A stretch of 64,000 nt of DNA from Clostridiales bacterium (GCA_019415945.1 DXYF01000006.1:26237-90236), one strand, 5' to 3'; shown: positions 44,030 through 53,437, numbered from the stretch's first letter. The notes: generated by a model not told the origin, from the sequence alone. Numbers and translations are program-made.

Positions 44030-45673
44030 ATGCAGCTATACAAGAACTTTTGCAAAGAAACACTTGACAATAACGGTAATCTGATTGATTTTGAACTTAG
44101 CTTTCCCGAAAGCTATAATTTCGGATATGATGTAGTAGACAAAATGGCGGAACTTGCCCCGAACGACACGGCTGTTGTATGGACAAATCCCGAAAAAGAG
44201 GAGCGTGTTTTTACATTTGCCGATATAAGCAAACTCAGCAACAAGGCGGCAAATGTGTTTAAAAACCACGGAATAAAAAAAGGCGACAAGGTGCTTGTTA
44301 TTCTCAAGAGAAATTACGAGTACTGGTATGTTGCTCCCGCACTTCATAAACTGGGTGCAATTATAATTCCCGCAACTCACCTGATTACACAGAGCGATAT
44401 TGCATACAGAGTAGATACTGCACAGATTACCGCGGCTGTATGTACTCCCGACGACACAACCGCCGAGGACTTAATGGCGGTGGCTTCACAGCCCAACACA
44501 CTGGAAAAAGTATTTGTTTGCAGAAGACAAATATTCGGAACAATTGACTTTACTACCGAAGTGGAAAGTGCCTCGGATACTCTCGAAAGAGTGGAAACCA
44601 AAGCGTCTGAGCCTATGCTCATTTACTTTACATCGGGCACAACAGGCTATCCAAAGGCGGTTGAGCATAACCATACCTATACGCTCGGTCACATTATAAC
44701 GGCAAAATACTGGCAGTGCGTAAAAGAAAACGGACTTCACCTTACTGTTGCCGAAACAGGCTGGGGCAAGGCGTCGTGGGGCAAGATATACGGTCAGTGG
44801 CTTTGCGGCTGTGCGGTAATGGTATATGACTTTGAGAATTTTTCACCAAGCAAGCTTTTGCGTATTATCGAGCGTTACAAGGTGACTTCTTTCTGTGCTC
44901 CGCCCACGGTTTACAGATACTTTATAAAGCGTGGTATGAATAAATATGACCTGTCGGCTCTTGAGCATATCACAACTGCGGGCGAGGCTCTGAACGGCGA
45001 AGTTTTTGAGCAGGTATATGAACAGACAGGACTTCATCTTATGGAGGGATTCGGTCAGACGGAAAGCGTGCTTATGCTTGCAAATCTCAAGGGTTCAAAA
45101 GCAAAGCCGGGTTCAATGGGCAAGCCCACACCGCTTTATGATGTCCGCATAATTGACGAAAGCGGCAAGGAACTCGGTGCAAACGAAACGGGCGAGGTTG
45201 TTGTGTTCCCCGGAGAGGGCAAAGAACAGTACGGAATATTTATGTCTTATTACGGCGACGAAAAGCTATACGAAAAAGTATGGAAAGGCGGCGTTTACCA
45301 CACGGGAGATACCGCCTACAGAGATGAGGACGGCTACTACTGGTATGTGGGCAGAGCCGATGACCTTATAAAGACAAGAGGATTCCGAGTAGGACCGTTT
45401 GAGGTTGAAAATGTTATTATGCAGTATCCCAATGTGCTTGAATGTGCAGTAATCGGAGTGCCAGACCGCGACAGAGGTCAGGCGATAAAAGCGATAGTAA
45501 AGCTTACCGACGGCACAGAGCACACCAAGGATACCGAAAACGAAATCAAAACATTCTGCAACAAAAGAATGGCGTCATACAAATGGATTCAGCACCTCGA
45601 AATTGTTGACGAATTCCCCAAAACAATCAGCGGAAAAATCAAGAGAACAACACTGCGTGAAAAAGAAGCGTAA
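44030..45673 (+). CDS. acyl-CoA synthetase (medium-chain ACSM-like, AMP-forming)
   Basis: 547 residues from the ATG at 44030, nine bases after AAAGGA; in-frame upstream starts lack spacing. AMP-binding fold: P-loop YFTSGTTGYPKAVEH near 201-215, GEALNGEVFEQ, the A5 region FGQTESV near 342, HTGDTAYRDEDGYYWYVGRADD near 425-446, and the C-terminal catalytic Lys in SGKIKRTTLRE. Activates a carboxylic acid, probably short to medium chain, to acyl-CoA. Monocistronic with own terminator. Substrate is not readable. Confidence 0.9.
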   Translation: MQLYKNFCKETLDNNGNLIDFELSFPESYNFGYDVVDKMAELAPNDTAVVWTNPEKEERVFTFADISKLSNKAANVFKNHGIKKGDKVLVILKRNYEYWYVAPALHKLGAIIIPATHLITQSDIAYRVDTAQITAAVCTPDDTTAEDLMAVASQPNTLEKVFVCRRQIFGTIDFTTEVESASDTLERVETKASEPMLIYFTSGTTGYPKAVEHNHTYTLGHIITAKYWQCVKENGLHLTVAETGWGKASWGKIYGQWLCGCAVMVYDFENFSPSKLLRIIERYKVTSFCAPPTVYRYFIKRGMNKYDLSALEHITTAGEALNGEVFEQVYEQTGLHLMEGFGQTESVLMLANLKGSKAKPGSMGKPTPLYDVRIIDESGKELGANETGEVVVFPGEGKEQYGIFMSYYGDEKLYEKVWKGGVYHTGDTAYRDEDGYYWYVGRADDLIKTRGFRVGPFEVENVIMQYPNVLECAVIGVPDRDRGQAIKAIVKLTDGTEHTKDTENEIKTFCNKRMASYKWIQHLEIVDEFPKTISGKIKRTTLREKEA

Positions 45674-45742
45674 ACTCCTCTGACGGTTAAATTTCTCCAA
45701 AGACGAGGACACATCAGAAAACTAAATAAATAAACAAATACA

Positions 45743-45778
45743 AACAGGACTTTGCAGTACGGAACGCAAAGTCCTGTT
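45743..45778. terminator. terminator of the acyl-CoA synthetase gene
   Basis: AACAGGACTTTGC / GCAAAGTCCTGTT, 13-bp stem with 10-base loop, followed by a T-rich tail. Confidence 0.75.
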
Positions 45779-45860
45779 ATTCTTTCTGTATAAATTTACT
45801 GTTTAAAAAGCAGTAATTTGTGACGGAGAAATATTATTTGCTTTATGTAAATTTTAAGCT

Positions 45861-45909
45861 GTCGAGAGCCTCGACACGCAATTCGAGCAGTTTCACATAA
45901 AGTAAAAAA
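45861..45909 (-). repeat. structured interspersed element, shortened copy C1
   Basis: Has the GTCGAG/CTCGAC hairpin, ACGCAATTCGAGC and the CATAAAGTAAAAA end, but lacks the middle ~45 bases. In copy C2 that middle is bounded by TTCGAGC on both sides, so C1 fits a deletion between the two direct repeats. Confidence 0.65.
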
Positions 45910-46001
45910 GTCGAGAGCCTCGACACGCAATTCGAGCAGACAGGTTGATATTATCAAGCCTTCTCTGCCCGACCGTTTTCGAGCCGTTTCTCATAAAGTA
46001 A
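45910..46001 (-). repeat. structured interspersed element, copy C2
   Basis: Full copy directly adjoining C1. GTCGAGAGCCTCGAC hairpin, TTCGAGCAGACAGGTTGATA, CTCTGCCCGACCG, TTTTCGAGC and TCATAAAGTA. On the minus strand CGGGCAGA pairs with TCTGCTCG (one G-U), and the hairpin is followed by six T. It lies just after the truB terminator. Confidence 0.7.
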
Positions 46002-46028
46002 AAAGGGCGGAATAAGTATCCGCCCTTT
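46002..46028 (-). terminator. terminator of the rimP-truB operon
   Basis: AAAGGGCGGA / TCCGCCCTTT with a short loop; on the minus strand followed by TTTTTAC. 13 bp after the truB stop. Confidence 0.75.
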
Positions 46029-46040
46029 ATTTTGTGTTTG

Positions 46041-46940
46041 TTAAAACAGCTTATAAATTTTGAGCATACTCTGCGTCAGGTCAACCGTACCCAATCCGAG
46101 AAAACGGTCTGACCTGCCCCTTATCCGAAAGATCTCTCCGTCTTTTAAATCAAGACCTTTAAGCTGTGTTCTGCAAAGGTCAAGTGCACCGCCGTTTGAA
46201 AAACGCCTTGACTGTGCGTCCGATACACTCACACATCTGCACCTGTCAAACAGGCTCTCTACGCTCAAAAGTCTTTGTTCAAGCTCTCCGCTTTCGGCAA
46301 GTTCTTTTGCATGCTCAAGCGTTATACAGCCGTCAATGTCAAATCCGCAGGCAGATGTTCTTTTAAGCCCCGTCATCACCGCTCCGCAGCCGAGTTTTTT
46401 GCCGATATCGTCAATCAGCGTGCGGATATAGGTTCCCTTTGAGCAGGAAACCCTGATGCTTCCGCACTGATTTTTTTCGTCAAACTGCGTCAGCTCAAGG
46501 CTGTAAACCGTCACTTTTCTGCTCTCTCGCTCAATCTCTATGCCCTGCCTTGCAAGGTCGTAAAGCCGCCTGCCGTTTTTCTGAACAGCCGAGAACATCG
46601 GCGGTATCTGCTCAATTTCTCCGACAAATCCGCCCAGCACATTTAAAATATCTTCACGAACGCATAAGCTTTGCCGCTCCTGCTTTATTTTGCCCCAAAT
46701 ATCAAGCGTATCGGTCACAACGCCGAGTTTAAAATCCGCAGCATAGGTTTTGTCATGATTAAGTATCAAATCCTGTGCCTTTGTTGCCGTTCCCAAAAGC
46801 ACAACAAGAACACCTGTTGCGTTTGGGTCGAGCGTACCTGTGTGACCGACCCTTTTTTGACCTGTTATTTTTCGCACAACGGCTACGGCGTCAAAAGATG
46901 TAAACTCCCGAGGCTTGTCAATTAACAGTACTCCGTTCAT
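46041..46940 (-). CDS. truB: tRNA pseudouridine-55 synthase
   Basis: 299 residues. Catalytic Asp in HTGTLDPNATGVL near 35-47; LIDKPREFTSFDAV at the N terminus and GTYIRTLIDDIG near 178. Makes pseudouridine 55 in the T-loop of tRNAs. Start overlaps the nrnA stop by 4 bp. Last gene of the operon. Confidence 0.96.
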   Translation of the reverse strand: MNGVLLIDKPREFTSFDAVAVVRKITGQKRVGHTGTLDPNATGVLVVLLGTATKAQDLILNHDKTYAADFKLGVVTDTLDIWGKIKQERQSLCVREDILNVLGGFVGEIEQIPPMFSAVQKNGRRLYDLARQGIEIERESRKVTVYSLELTQFDEKNQCGSIRVSCSKGTYIRTLIDDIGKKLGCGAVMTGLKRTSACGFDIDGCITLEHAKELAESGELEQRLLSVESLFDRCRCVSVSDAQSRRFSNGGALDLCRTQLKGLDLKDGEIFRIRGRSDRFLGLGTVDLTQSMLKIYKLF

Positions 46941-47872
46941 ATAAACTCTTCCGCCGCCTTGATAAGCTTGTTTCTGACTGTATCGAGGTCGCCCTCTATC
47001 GTACAGCCGGCAGCCGCCGGGTGACCTCCGCCGCCGAATTGCGAGCAGAAATCCGAGGCGTTGATATCGCCGTTTGTACGCACGGATATTTTAAAGAATC
47101 CGCCTTCCTTTTCACGCATTGTAATTCCTATCAGCACGCCCTCAATCTGTCGGGGAATAGAGGCAAGACCCTCCATTTCGTCGTCGCCTATGTTGAGTTT
47201 TTTCATCATCTCTAGAGTAGTATAGATGATTGCACATTTTCCGCCTGCACAATACTTTATCGTGTTGTAAACTGCGTGCTCAAGCTCAATTTTTTCCTTT
47301 GACTTTGTTTCAAACATTACCTTGTTTATGTAAGCCGTGTCGCAGCCGAAGTCCATAAGACTTGCCGCAACACGCATTGTTTCCGCCGTGGTGTTTGAAT
47401 ATCTGAAACAGCCTGTGTCGGTAGAAATACCCGTGTAAAGACAGTTTGCGATTTCTTTTGTTATTTTTACACCCATTCTCTGCAAAAGCTTGTAAATAAT
47501 CTCGCAGTTTGCCGCCGCATATTTATCGACAAATTTCGCCTTTGCGTTAAATGTGTTTGAGCCGTGATGGTCAATACAGATATCTACTCTGCCGAGATAG
47601 CTGCTCATATTTGAACCCAAAAGGCTGTCGGAGGCAACATCGGTGCTGATTATTGTTTCCGCCTCAAAAATCTGCTGTTTAACTCCGTTTAAAAGATACA
47701 AAAATTTTGACGGGACATTTGTTGATATTACCCTTGCGTTTTTGCCGATTTGCTGGAGTGCCATACACAAAGCAAAGCCGCTTCCGAGGGTATCTCCGTC
47801 GGGATAAGCGTGAGTTAAAATTTCGTAGTTATCGTGAGCCTCCAGATACCGGGCCATTTCATACAGATTCAT
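46937..47872 (-). CDS. nrnA: bifunctional oligoribonuclease / pAp phosphatase (DHH-DHHA1)
   Basis: About 311 residues from the ATG at 47872 (a second ATG at 47875 is equally possible; AGAGGA upstream). DHH motifs: THAYPDGDTLGS near 20-31 and IDHHGSN near 104-110; DHHA1 end with FGGGGHPAAAGC. NrnA degrades nanoRNAs and 3'-phosphoadenosine 5'-phosphate. Overlaps the rbfA end by 14 bp and truB by 4 bp, in the order usual for Firmicutes. Confidence 0.93.
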   Translation of the reverse strand: MNLYEMARYLEAHDNYEILTHAYPDGDTLGSGFALCMALQQIGKNARVISTNVPSKFLYLLNGVKQQIFEAETIISTDVASDSLLGSNMSSYLGRVDICIDHHGSNTFNAKAKFVDKYAAANCEIIYKLLQRMGVKITKEIANCLYTGISTDTGCFRYSNTTAETMRVAASLMDFGCDTAYINKVMFETKSKEKIELEHAVYNTIKYCAGGKCAIIYTTLEMMKKLNIGDDEMEGLASIPRQIEGVLIGITMREKEGGFFKISVRTNGDINASDFCSQFGGGGHPAAAGCTIEGDLDTVRNKLIKAAEEFI

Positions 47873-48236
47873 CATTTTCTTCCTCTTTTTGCGAAACATC
47901 AAGTCCGTTTAATATGCGGCTGATGTGTGCACTGTATTCAATACTGTCGGTGGCGTTAAAAATAAGCTCGGGAACATGTCTGAGCTTCAGTCTGTGTCCA
48001 AGCTCCCTGCGAATAAATCCCGACGCCGATTTAAGCCCCTTGACAGCTTCCTTTGCTCTGTCAAGTCCCTCAATCGCACTCACCTGCACGGTGCAGTAGG
48101 AAAGGTCGTTTGTAACCTCAACTCTAACGATTGATAAAAACGCCCCTGTAACACGAGGGTCTTTAAGCTCACGAAAAATCGCCGTAAGCTCACGCTTAAC
48201 ATCTTCTGTTGTCCTTTCAATTCTGTGACTTCCCAT
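47859..48236 (-). CDS. rbfA: ribosome-binding factor A
   Basis: 125 residues, KH-fold type. Starts HRIERTTEDVKRELTAIF and contains LRHVPELIFNATDSIEY, both typical. Helps mature the 5' end of 16S rRNA in the 30S subunit. GAGGTGATG just upstream of the ATG. 129 bp after infB. Confidence 0.95.
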   Translation of the reverse strand: MGSHRIERTTEDVKRELTAIFRELKDPRVTGAFLSIVRVEVTNDLSYCTVQVSAIEGLDRAKEAVKGLKSASGFIRRELGHRLKLRHVPELIFNATDSIEYSAHISRILNGLDVSQKEEENDESV

Positions 48237-48365
48237 TTCATCACCTCATTTTGTGTAGGAAATACGGGCGGATACGAAATCCGCCCCCGCAATAAAGCCA
48301 ACCTTTATCAACTCGGCAGACGGAGTTTTTAACAGTCCGCCTGCCTTAAAACAATCGGAGAATTA

Positions 48366-50753
48366 TTAATCTCTGTACTCCTCGATTGTGTAAACCTCGA
48401 ACATATCGCCTTCCTTGAGGTCGTTGAACTTTTCAAGTCCTATACCGCACTCGTAGCCCTCGCCGACCTCTTTTACGGCGTCCTTAAATCTTTGGAGAGA
48501 TGCAATGGTATCCTCGGCGATTACGATACCGTCACGGATAACCCTTACACCGCCTCCGCGTGTAACCTTGCCTTTTTTAACATAAGAGCCTGCGATAGTG
48601 CCGACAGACTTAATTTTGATAACATTGCGGCATTCAGCCATACCGAGAACAACTTCTCTTGTTTTGGGTGCGAGCATTCCTTTCATAGCGGTTTCGATTT
48701 CGTTGATGCAGTCATAGATAACGCTGTAAAGACGCATATCAATTCCCGAGCGTTCTGCGTTTTCAGCCGCTACGGAATCGGGACGGACATTAAAGCCTAC
48801 GATAATCGCATTTGACGCCTCGGCAAGCATAACATCGGATTCGTTGATGGCACCTACCGCTCCGTGAATAACATTTACTCTTACCTCATCGTTTGAAAGC
48901 TTTTCAAGCGACTGCTTAACCGCCTCAACAGAACCCTGAACATCGGCTTTTACAATAATCTGAAGCTCCTTAACCTCGCCGAGCTTCATCTGATCAAACA
49001 GGTTGTCAAGCGTAACCTTTGTCTGAGCGTTGAACATTTCTTCTTTCTTTGCGGTCTTTCTCTGGTTGACAAGCTCTCTTGCAAGACGCTCATCGTTTAC
49101 AGCGTTGAAAATATCGCCGCCTACCGGAACCTCGTCAAGTCCCGTAATCTCAACAGGAACCGACGGACCTGCTTCCTGTACTCGCTCTCCCTTATCGTTT
49201 GTCATTACTCTTACTCTGCCCACGCAGGTGCCTGCGATGATTGTATCGCCCTTATGCAGTGTTCCGTTCTGAACAAGCACCGTTGCAACAGGGCCTCTGC
49301 CCTTGTCAAGACGAGCCTCAATTACAGTACCCTTTGCTGCCCTGTCCGGATTTGCTTTGAGCTCTTTCATCTCGGCAACAAGAGTTACCATTTCAAGCAG
49401 ATCATCAAGTCCCTGCTTCGTCTTGGCAGAAACGGGAATACAAGGCGTGTCGCCTCCCCATTCCTCGGGAATAAGCTCGTGTTCGGTGAGCTGCTGCTTA
49501 ACAGCTTCGGGGTTTGCACCCTCTTTATCCATTTTGTTGATTGCAACAATTACGGAAACGCCTGCCGCCTTTGCATGGTGGATAGCCTCTATTGTCTGCG
49601 GCATAATTCCGTCGTCTGCGGCAACTACAAGGATTGCAATATCAGTAACCTGTGCACCCCTTGCACGCATAGTTGTAAACGCCTCGTGTCCCGGCGTATC
49701 GAGGAATGTTATAGGCTTGCCGTCAATCATAACTCTGTAAGCACCGATGTGCTGAGTGATTCCGCCAGCCTCTCCTGCGGTAACATTTGCATGTCTGATA
49801 GCGTCAAGAATTGAAGTTTTTCCGTGGTCTACATGACCCATAACAACAACTACAGGTGCTCTGCCCACGAGATTTGCATCGTCGTCCTCGCTGTCGTCGA
49901 TTATTCTTTCCTCAATGGTGACAACAACCTCTTTTTCAACCTTTGCGTGAAACTCCATTGCGATAAGTGAAGCCGTGTCAAAGTCTATTGTGTCTGTGGC
50001 AGTTATCATTGTGCCCATCAAAAATGCTTTTTTTACAACCTCGGCAACAGTCGCCTTAAGTCTTGAAGCAAGCTCCGATACAACGATTTCGTCGGGAATC
50101 TGCACCGTTATCGGCTTTTGCTTACGCTCAAGAGCAATACGCTTCAAACGCTCTGCCTCTGTTTCTCTTTTGCCCTGCCGTCTGCCCTTTTGTTTTTGTG
50201 AGCGGTTTGCAAACTTCTGCTTTTTAACGGTATTGTCAGTGCTTCTCATCTTAGAGCTGTCGTTTGCCATATCGTCATACTTTGAATTGTAACGCTCTAC
50301 ATCAATATTTGTTGCACGGGTATCAATAACTCTGCGTTTGCGGGTAATTGTTTCTTCCTCGCTCTTAATTTCAACGGGCTTTTCGTCAGCAGTTGCTTTT
50401 TTTGCCGTATGTTTATCTTTATTATCTGCCTTTCCCGCCTTTTTATCAGCAGTTTGCTTTGTTTTGTCGTCGGATTTTTTGTCCTGTTTGCCCTTGGTCT
50501 TTTCTTCCCTTGGATTTTCTTCGGTTTGCTGATTTTCTTCACCCAGTTTATTGTTGCGTGCCGCAAAATAAGCGTCAAAGTTTTCGACGCTGTTTTCCTT
50601 TGTGATTACATCAAAAATCACATCAAGCTCGCTTTCCTCAAGGGAAGCCGCCGCCTTTTTTGAAACACCGCAGTGCTTTTCAAGAATCTCCGTTATTTTT
50701 TTGTTTGTAACTGCCAAATCATTCGCTGCGTCCTTAACCTTGTATTTTATCAT
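48366..50753 (-). CDS. infB: translation initiation factor IF-2
   Basis: 795 residues from the ATG at 50753 (GGGAGGAG upstream). IF2 N-terminal domain, a charged Lys/Glu linker (about 75-220), and the G domain: G1 GHVDHGKTS, DTPGHEAF, NKMDKEG, then domains II-IV. Places fMet-tRNA on the 30S subunit; it works with the initiator tRNA at 38990. Overlaps ylxQ by 20 bp. There may be an internal shorter start, as in other bacteria, but I cannot fix it. Confidence 0.97.
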   Translation of the reverse strand: MIKYKVKDAANDLAVTNKKITEILEKHCGVSKKAAASLEESELDVIFDVITKENSVENFDAYFAARNNKLGEENQQTEENPREEKTKGKQDKKSDDKTKQTADKKAGKADNKDKHTAKKATADEKPVEIKSEEETITRKRRVIDTRATNIDVERYNSKYDDMANDSSKMRSTDNTVKKQKFANRSQKQKGRRQGKRETEAERLKRIALERKQKPITVQIPDEIVVSELASRLKATVAEVVKKAFLMGTMITATDTIDFDTASLIAMEFHAKVEKEVVVTIEERIIDDSEDDDANLVGRAPVVVVMGHVDHGKTSILDAIRHANVTAGEAGGITQHIGAYRVMIDGKPITFLDTPGHEAFTTMRARGAQVTDIAILVVAADDGIMPQTIEAIHHAKAAGVSVIVAINKMDKEGANPEAVKQQLTEHELIPEEWGGDTPCIPVSAKTKQGLDDLLEMVTLVAEMKELKANPDRAAKGTVIEARLDKGRGPVATVLVQNGTLHKGDTIIAGTCVGRVRVMTNDKGERVQEAGPSVPVEITGLDEVPVGGDIFNAVNDERLARELVNQRKTAKKEEMFNAQTKVTLDNLFDQMKLGEVKELQIIVKADVQGSVEAVKQSLEKLSNDEVRVNVIHGAVGAINESDVMLAEASNAIIVGFNVRPDSVAAENAERSGIDMRLYSVIYDCINEIETAMKGMLAPKTREVVLGMAECRNVIKIKSVGTIAGSYVKKGKVTRGGGVRVIRDGIVIAEDTIASLQRFKDAVKEVGEGYECGIGLEKFNDLKEGDMFEVYTIEEYRD

Positions 50754-51072
50754 ATAATTCTCCTCCCTGTTCGTTTTCAATTAACTGTATGAGCTTTTCG
50801 GCAAAACCTTTATCCTCGACCGAAACAACGCCGCAAAGCTTGCCGAGGGCAAGGCTTAATTCGTCCTTGGTTCTGTTTATGCAAAGTACCATTACATTGG
50901 TCTTATGCGATGCCGAAAGCACATGTTTTATACTGTTTTTTGAAAAATCGCCTGTATAGATAACAGCTCTTGCCTTGCCGCTGTTTATCGAATCTATTGT
51001 CGGGTCGGCTCCTATCACAAGCTTTCCTGCCCGTCTGCAAAGACCGAGAAGCGATAAAATTCTGTCGTTCAT
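50734..51072 (-). CDS. ylxQ: L7Ae-family RNA-binding protein YlxQ
   Basis: 112 residues. Starts MNDRILSLLGLCRRAGKLVIG, the L7Ae/L30e signature for kink-turn binders, with the usual RAVIYTGDFSKN. Associated with ribosomes or RNase P-like RNAs in Firmicutes; role not settled. Between ylxR and infB as usual. Confidence 0.92.
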   Translation of the reverse strand: MNDRILSLLGLCRRAGKLVIGADPTIDSINSGKARAVIYTGDFSKNSIKHVLSASHKTNVMVLCINRTKDELSLALGKLCGVVSVEDKGFAEKLIQLIENEQGGELYDKIQG

Positions 51073-51088
51073 TGCTTACCTCTTAACT

Positions 51089-51385
51089 TTACTGTGTGTT
51101 TTTAAGCTCTGTGCTCATCTGCTCGTAAACCTCTTCGGGAATTTTGCAGCTCAATGAGCGTTCAAAACGGCGGGCTTTTCTCGCTTTTTCAAAACATTCG
51201 GCTTTTTTGCATATATATGCACCTCTGCCGGGTTTTCTGCCTGTTAAGTCAAGCGAAACTTCTCCGCCCGAAAGCACATTGCCGTTTTCGTCTTTTTTTT
51301 CGGGAGCTTTGACAACTCGGATCAGCTCTCGCTTATCCTTCATCTCTCCGCATCCCGTACATTTTCTAAGCGGAACTTTTTTCAT
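51089..51385 (-). CDS. ylxR: YlxR/DUF448 RNA-binding protein
   Basis: 98 residues. KVPLRKCTGCGEMKDKREL at the start and GRKPGRGAYICKKAECFEKARK in the middle, the complete family signature with its Cys pairs. Binds RNA; a regulatory role has been proposed. 73 bp after nusA. Confidence 0.93.
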   Translation of the reverse strand: MKKVPLRKCTGCGEMKDKRELIRVVKAPEKKDENGNVLSGGEVSLDLTGRKPGRGAYICKKAECFEKARKARRFERSLSCKIPEEVYEQMSTELKNTQ

Positions 51386-51458
51386 AATTTTTACCTCGGA
51401 AATATCAGCCTGTTGTTATTACTTTAATCCGTGTGCCGACTCATATCGCCAAAAGCTG

Positions 51459-52577
51459 TTATTCTTCAACAGCTTCTTCGGCAGCATCTTCTGTCTGTGC
51501 GGAAGTTTCCTCGTCCTCGTCTTCTCCGTAGAAGCCGCTTTCGGGGCGAATGTCAATTCTCCAGCCCGTAAGTCTTGCGGCAAGTCTTGCGTTCTGACCC
51601 TTGTTGCCTATAGCCAGAGAGAGCTGACCGTCGGGAACCGTCGCCTTGCAGCTTTTTGATTCTGCATCAACAATTTCCACCTTGCAAACGGTAGCAGGCG
51701 AAAGAGCGGCGGAAATGTATTTTTCGGGTTCGTCGCTGTATTCGATAATGTCAATTTTTTCTCCGCCGAGTTCTTCAACTATACTGTTGACTCTGGCACC
51801 CTTTGTGCCGATGCAGGCACCGATTGCGTCGATGTCGGGATTGTTGCTGTAAACAGCCATCTTTGTACGGGAACCGGCTTCACGGGAGATTGACTTGATT
51901 TCAACTATTCCGTCAAAAATTTCAGGAACCTCCTGCTCAAACATACGCTTTACAAAGTTGGGATGACTTCTTGAAATGATTGCGTGAGGACCTCTTTCAC
52001 TGTCCTTTACATCAGCAATGTAAACCTTGATATGATCTCCCTCTTTAAGCTCATCGTAACCGATCTGCTCGCTTTTTGGCAGCATAGTTTCGCTTTTGCC
52101 TATTTTAATTGTAGCAATACCGCTTTTGGGGTCGATACGCTCAACGGTTGCTGTAACAATTTCACCGAGCTTGCTTTGGAATTCAAGCAAAGTCTGACCC
52201 TTTTCACCTGCACGAATACCCTGACGGATTACATTTCTTGCAGCAGAGACGGCAATTCTTCCGAGCCTTTTGGGGTCAAGAGGAATTTCTGCTTCATTTC
52301 CTATGCTGTAAATTTTGCGTTTGTTGATTTTTTCGGCGTCCTCTCTTGTTATTTCAAAATCGGGATTTTCAACTTCTTCAACAACCGTTTTCACAAGCTT
52401 TACATCAAATGTATTTTTTTCGGGAACAATTTTAAAAACTACATTGTCATTGCCGCCGTAGTAGTTTTTGCACGCAATAACTATGGCTTTCTGAATCTGC
52501 TGAAGCATATAATCCATGGGAATATCTTTTTCCTTTTCAAACATTCTCAATGCTTCAAATAAGTCCTTGTTAGTCAT
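51459..52577 (-). CDS. nusA: transcription termination/antitermination factor NusA
   Basis: 372 residues from MTNKDLFEALRMFEKEKDI at 52577; an ATG four codons upstream sits on the ribosome site. N-terminal RNAP-binding domain, S1 domain (about 132-200), and two KH domains (GACIGTKGARVNSIVEELGGEKIDI is KH1, partly quoted). Ends with an acidic tail and has no extra C-terminal repeats, as in Firmicutes. May regulate its own operon through the leader hairpin at 53114-53141. Confidence 0.95.
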   Translation of the reverse strand: MTNKDLFEALRMFEKEKDIPMDYMLQQIQKAIVIACKNYYGGNDNVVFKIVPEKNTFDVKLVKTVVEEVENPDFEITREDAEKINKRKIYSIGNEAEIPLDPKRLGRIAVSAARNVIRQGIRAGEKGQTLLEFQSKLGEIVTATVERIDPKSGIATIKIGKSETMLPKSEQIGYDELKEGDHIKVYIADVKDSERGPHAIISRSHPNFVKRMFEQEVPEIFDGIVEIKSISREAGSRTKMAVYSNNPDIDAIGACIGTKGARVNSIVEELGGEKIDIIEYSDEPEKYISAALSPATVCKVEIVDAESKSCKATVPDGQLSLAIGNKGQNARLAARLTGWRIDIRPESGFYGEDEDEETSAQTEDAAEEAVEE

Positions 52578-52608
52578 TTTCCAAATCATCCTTTTCTAAA
52601 TATTATTA

Positions 52609-53088
52609 TCAGTCAAAATCATCGAGCTTAATCCAAGCGGTATCTTTTTTGTTGACAGTTACCTCATTTTCGCCGCTGTGGTCTTTAATAGTAACATTTG
52701 TACCGTCATACGCCGTGAGCACTCCGCAAAAGTCCTTGCCGATCCCCTCAATGGGTCTACGCATTCTCACCATAATATCGGCTCCGATAAACTGTTCGAA
52801 ATGCTCGTCACGCACAAGCTCACGCTCAATTCCGGGTGAACAGACTTCAAGACAGTACGCCCCCTCAATCGGATCAAGCTCATCAAGAGGTGTGTTAATT
52901 GCACGGGAAACATTCTCGCAATCCGTAATATCCACTCCGCCGTCCTTGTCGATGAAGATTCTCAGATACCAGTCGGCACCTTCTTTTACATAGCGTACAT
53001 CCCAAAGCGAAAGCCCGAATCCCTTTACAATAGGCTCGCACAGCTCCCAAACCTTTGACACGGTAACGCCGCCCTTGCTTTTAGCCAT
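52609..53088 (-). CDS. rimP: ribosome maturation factor RimP
   Basis: 159 residues, GGGAGG upstream. DPIEGAYCLEVCSPGIERELVR is the family signature (quoted in part: PGIERELV), and the C-terminal SH3-like part has GVLTAYDGTNVTI. Needed for 30S maturation. First gene of the operon. Confidence 0.95.
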   Translation of the reverse strand: MAKSKGGVTVSKVWELCEPIVKGFGLSLWDVRYVKEGADWYLRIFIDKDGGVDITDCENVSRAINTPLDELDPIEGAYCLEVCSPGIERELVRDEHFEQFIGADIMVRMRRPIEGIGKDFCGVLTAYDGTNVTIKDHSGENEVTVNKKDTAWIKLDDFD

Positions 53089-53113
53089 AAAAACCTCCCG
53101 ATTTTCAAAATAT

Positions 53114-53141
53114 AAAGGAGCGGGTTTGTGCCCACTCCTTT
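53114..53141 (-). promoter_or_regulatory. leader hairpin of the rimP-nusA operon
   Basis: On the minus strand an 11-bp stem AAAGGAGTGGG / CCCGCTCCTTT with 6-base loop (one G-U pair, absent on the plus strand, so the RNA is the minus one) is followed by ATATTTT. It sits between the promoter and the rimP start; its 5' arm carries an AAAGGAG. Candidate attenuator. Confidence 0.5.
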
Positions 53142-53164
53142 ACTCTAAGATATTTAACATAAGA

Positions 53165-53193
53165 ATTATAACACTGTTTTTCCAAATAATCAA
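53165..53193 (-). promoter_or_regulatory. promoter of the rimP-truB operon
   Basis: Minus strand TTGATT (53193-53188), 17-bp spacer, TATAAT (53170-53165), about 77 bp before the rimP start. Confidence 0.65.
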
Positions 53194-53284
53194 GAGTTTT
53201 TTGGCTTTTGTTCTAAATAAAATGATAAATTTATAAGCATAACAGAAAAAGTACAGAAAAAATAAAAAAATTTTTAAAAAACAT

Positions 53285-53313
53285 TTGAAATTTATGTTTG
53301 TTTATGATATCAT
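53285..53313 (+). promoter_or_regulatory. promoter of tRNA-Thr
   Basis: TTGAAA (53285-53290), 17-bp spacer, TATCAT (53308-53313), about 48 bp upstream of the tRNA. Confidence 0.55.
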
Positions 53314-53361
53314 AACAAAAGACGCTTCCCGTACGGCTGCGTAAATTAAAATTAAAAATAA

Positions 53362-53437
53362 GCTGATATAGCTCAGTAGGCAGAGTGCGTCCTTGGTAAG
53401 GACGAGGTCACGGGTTCGAATCCCGTTATCAGCTCCA
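53362..53437 (+). tRNA. tRNA-Thr (anticodon GGT)
   Basis: 76 nt with encoded CCA. Acceptor GCTGATA / TATCAGC, anticodon stem CGTCC / GGACG, loop TTGGTAA giving anticodon GGT (reads ACC/ACT), T-arm CGGG TTCGAAT CCCG. Discriminator is T. Confidence 0.95.
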
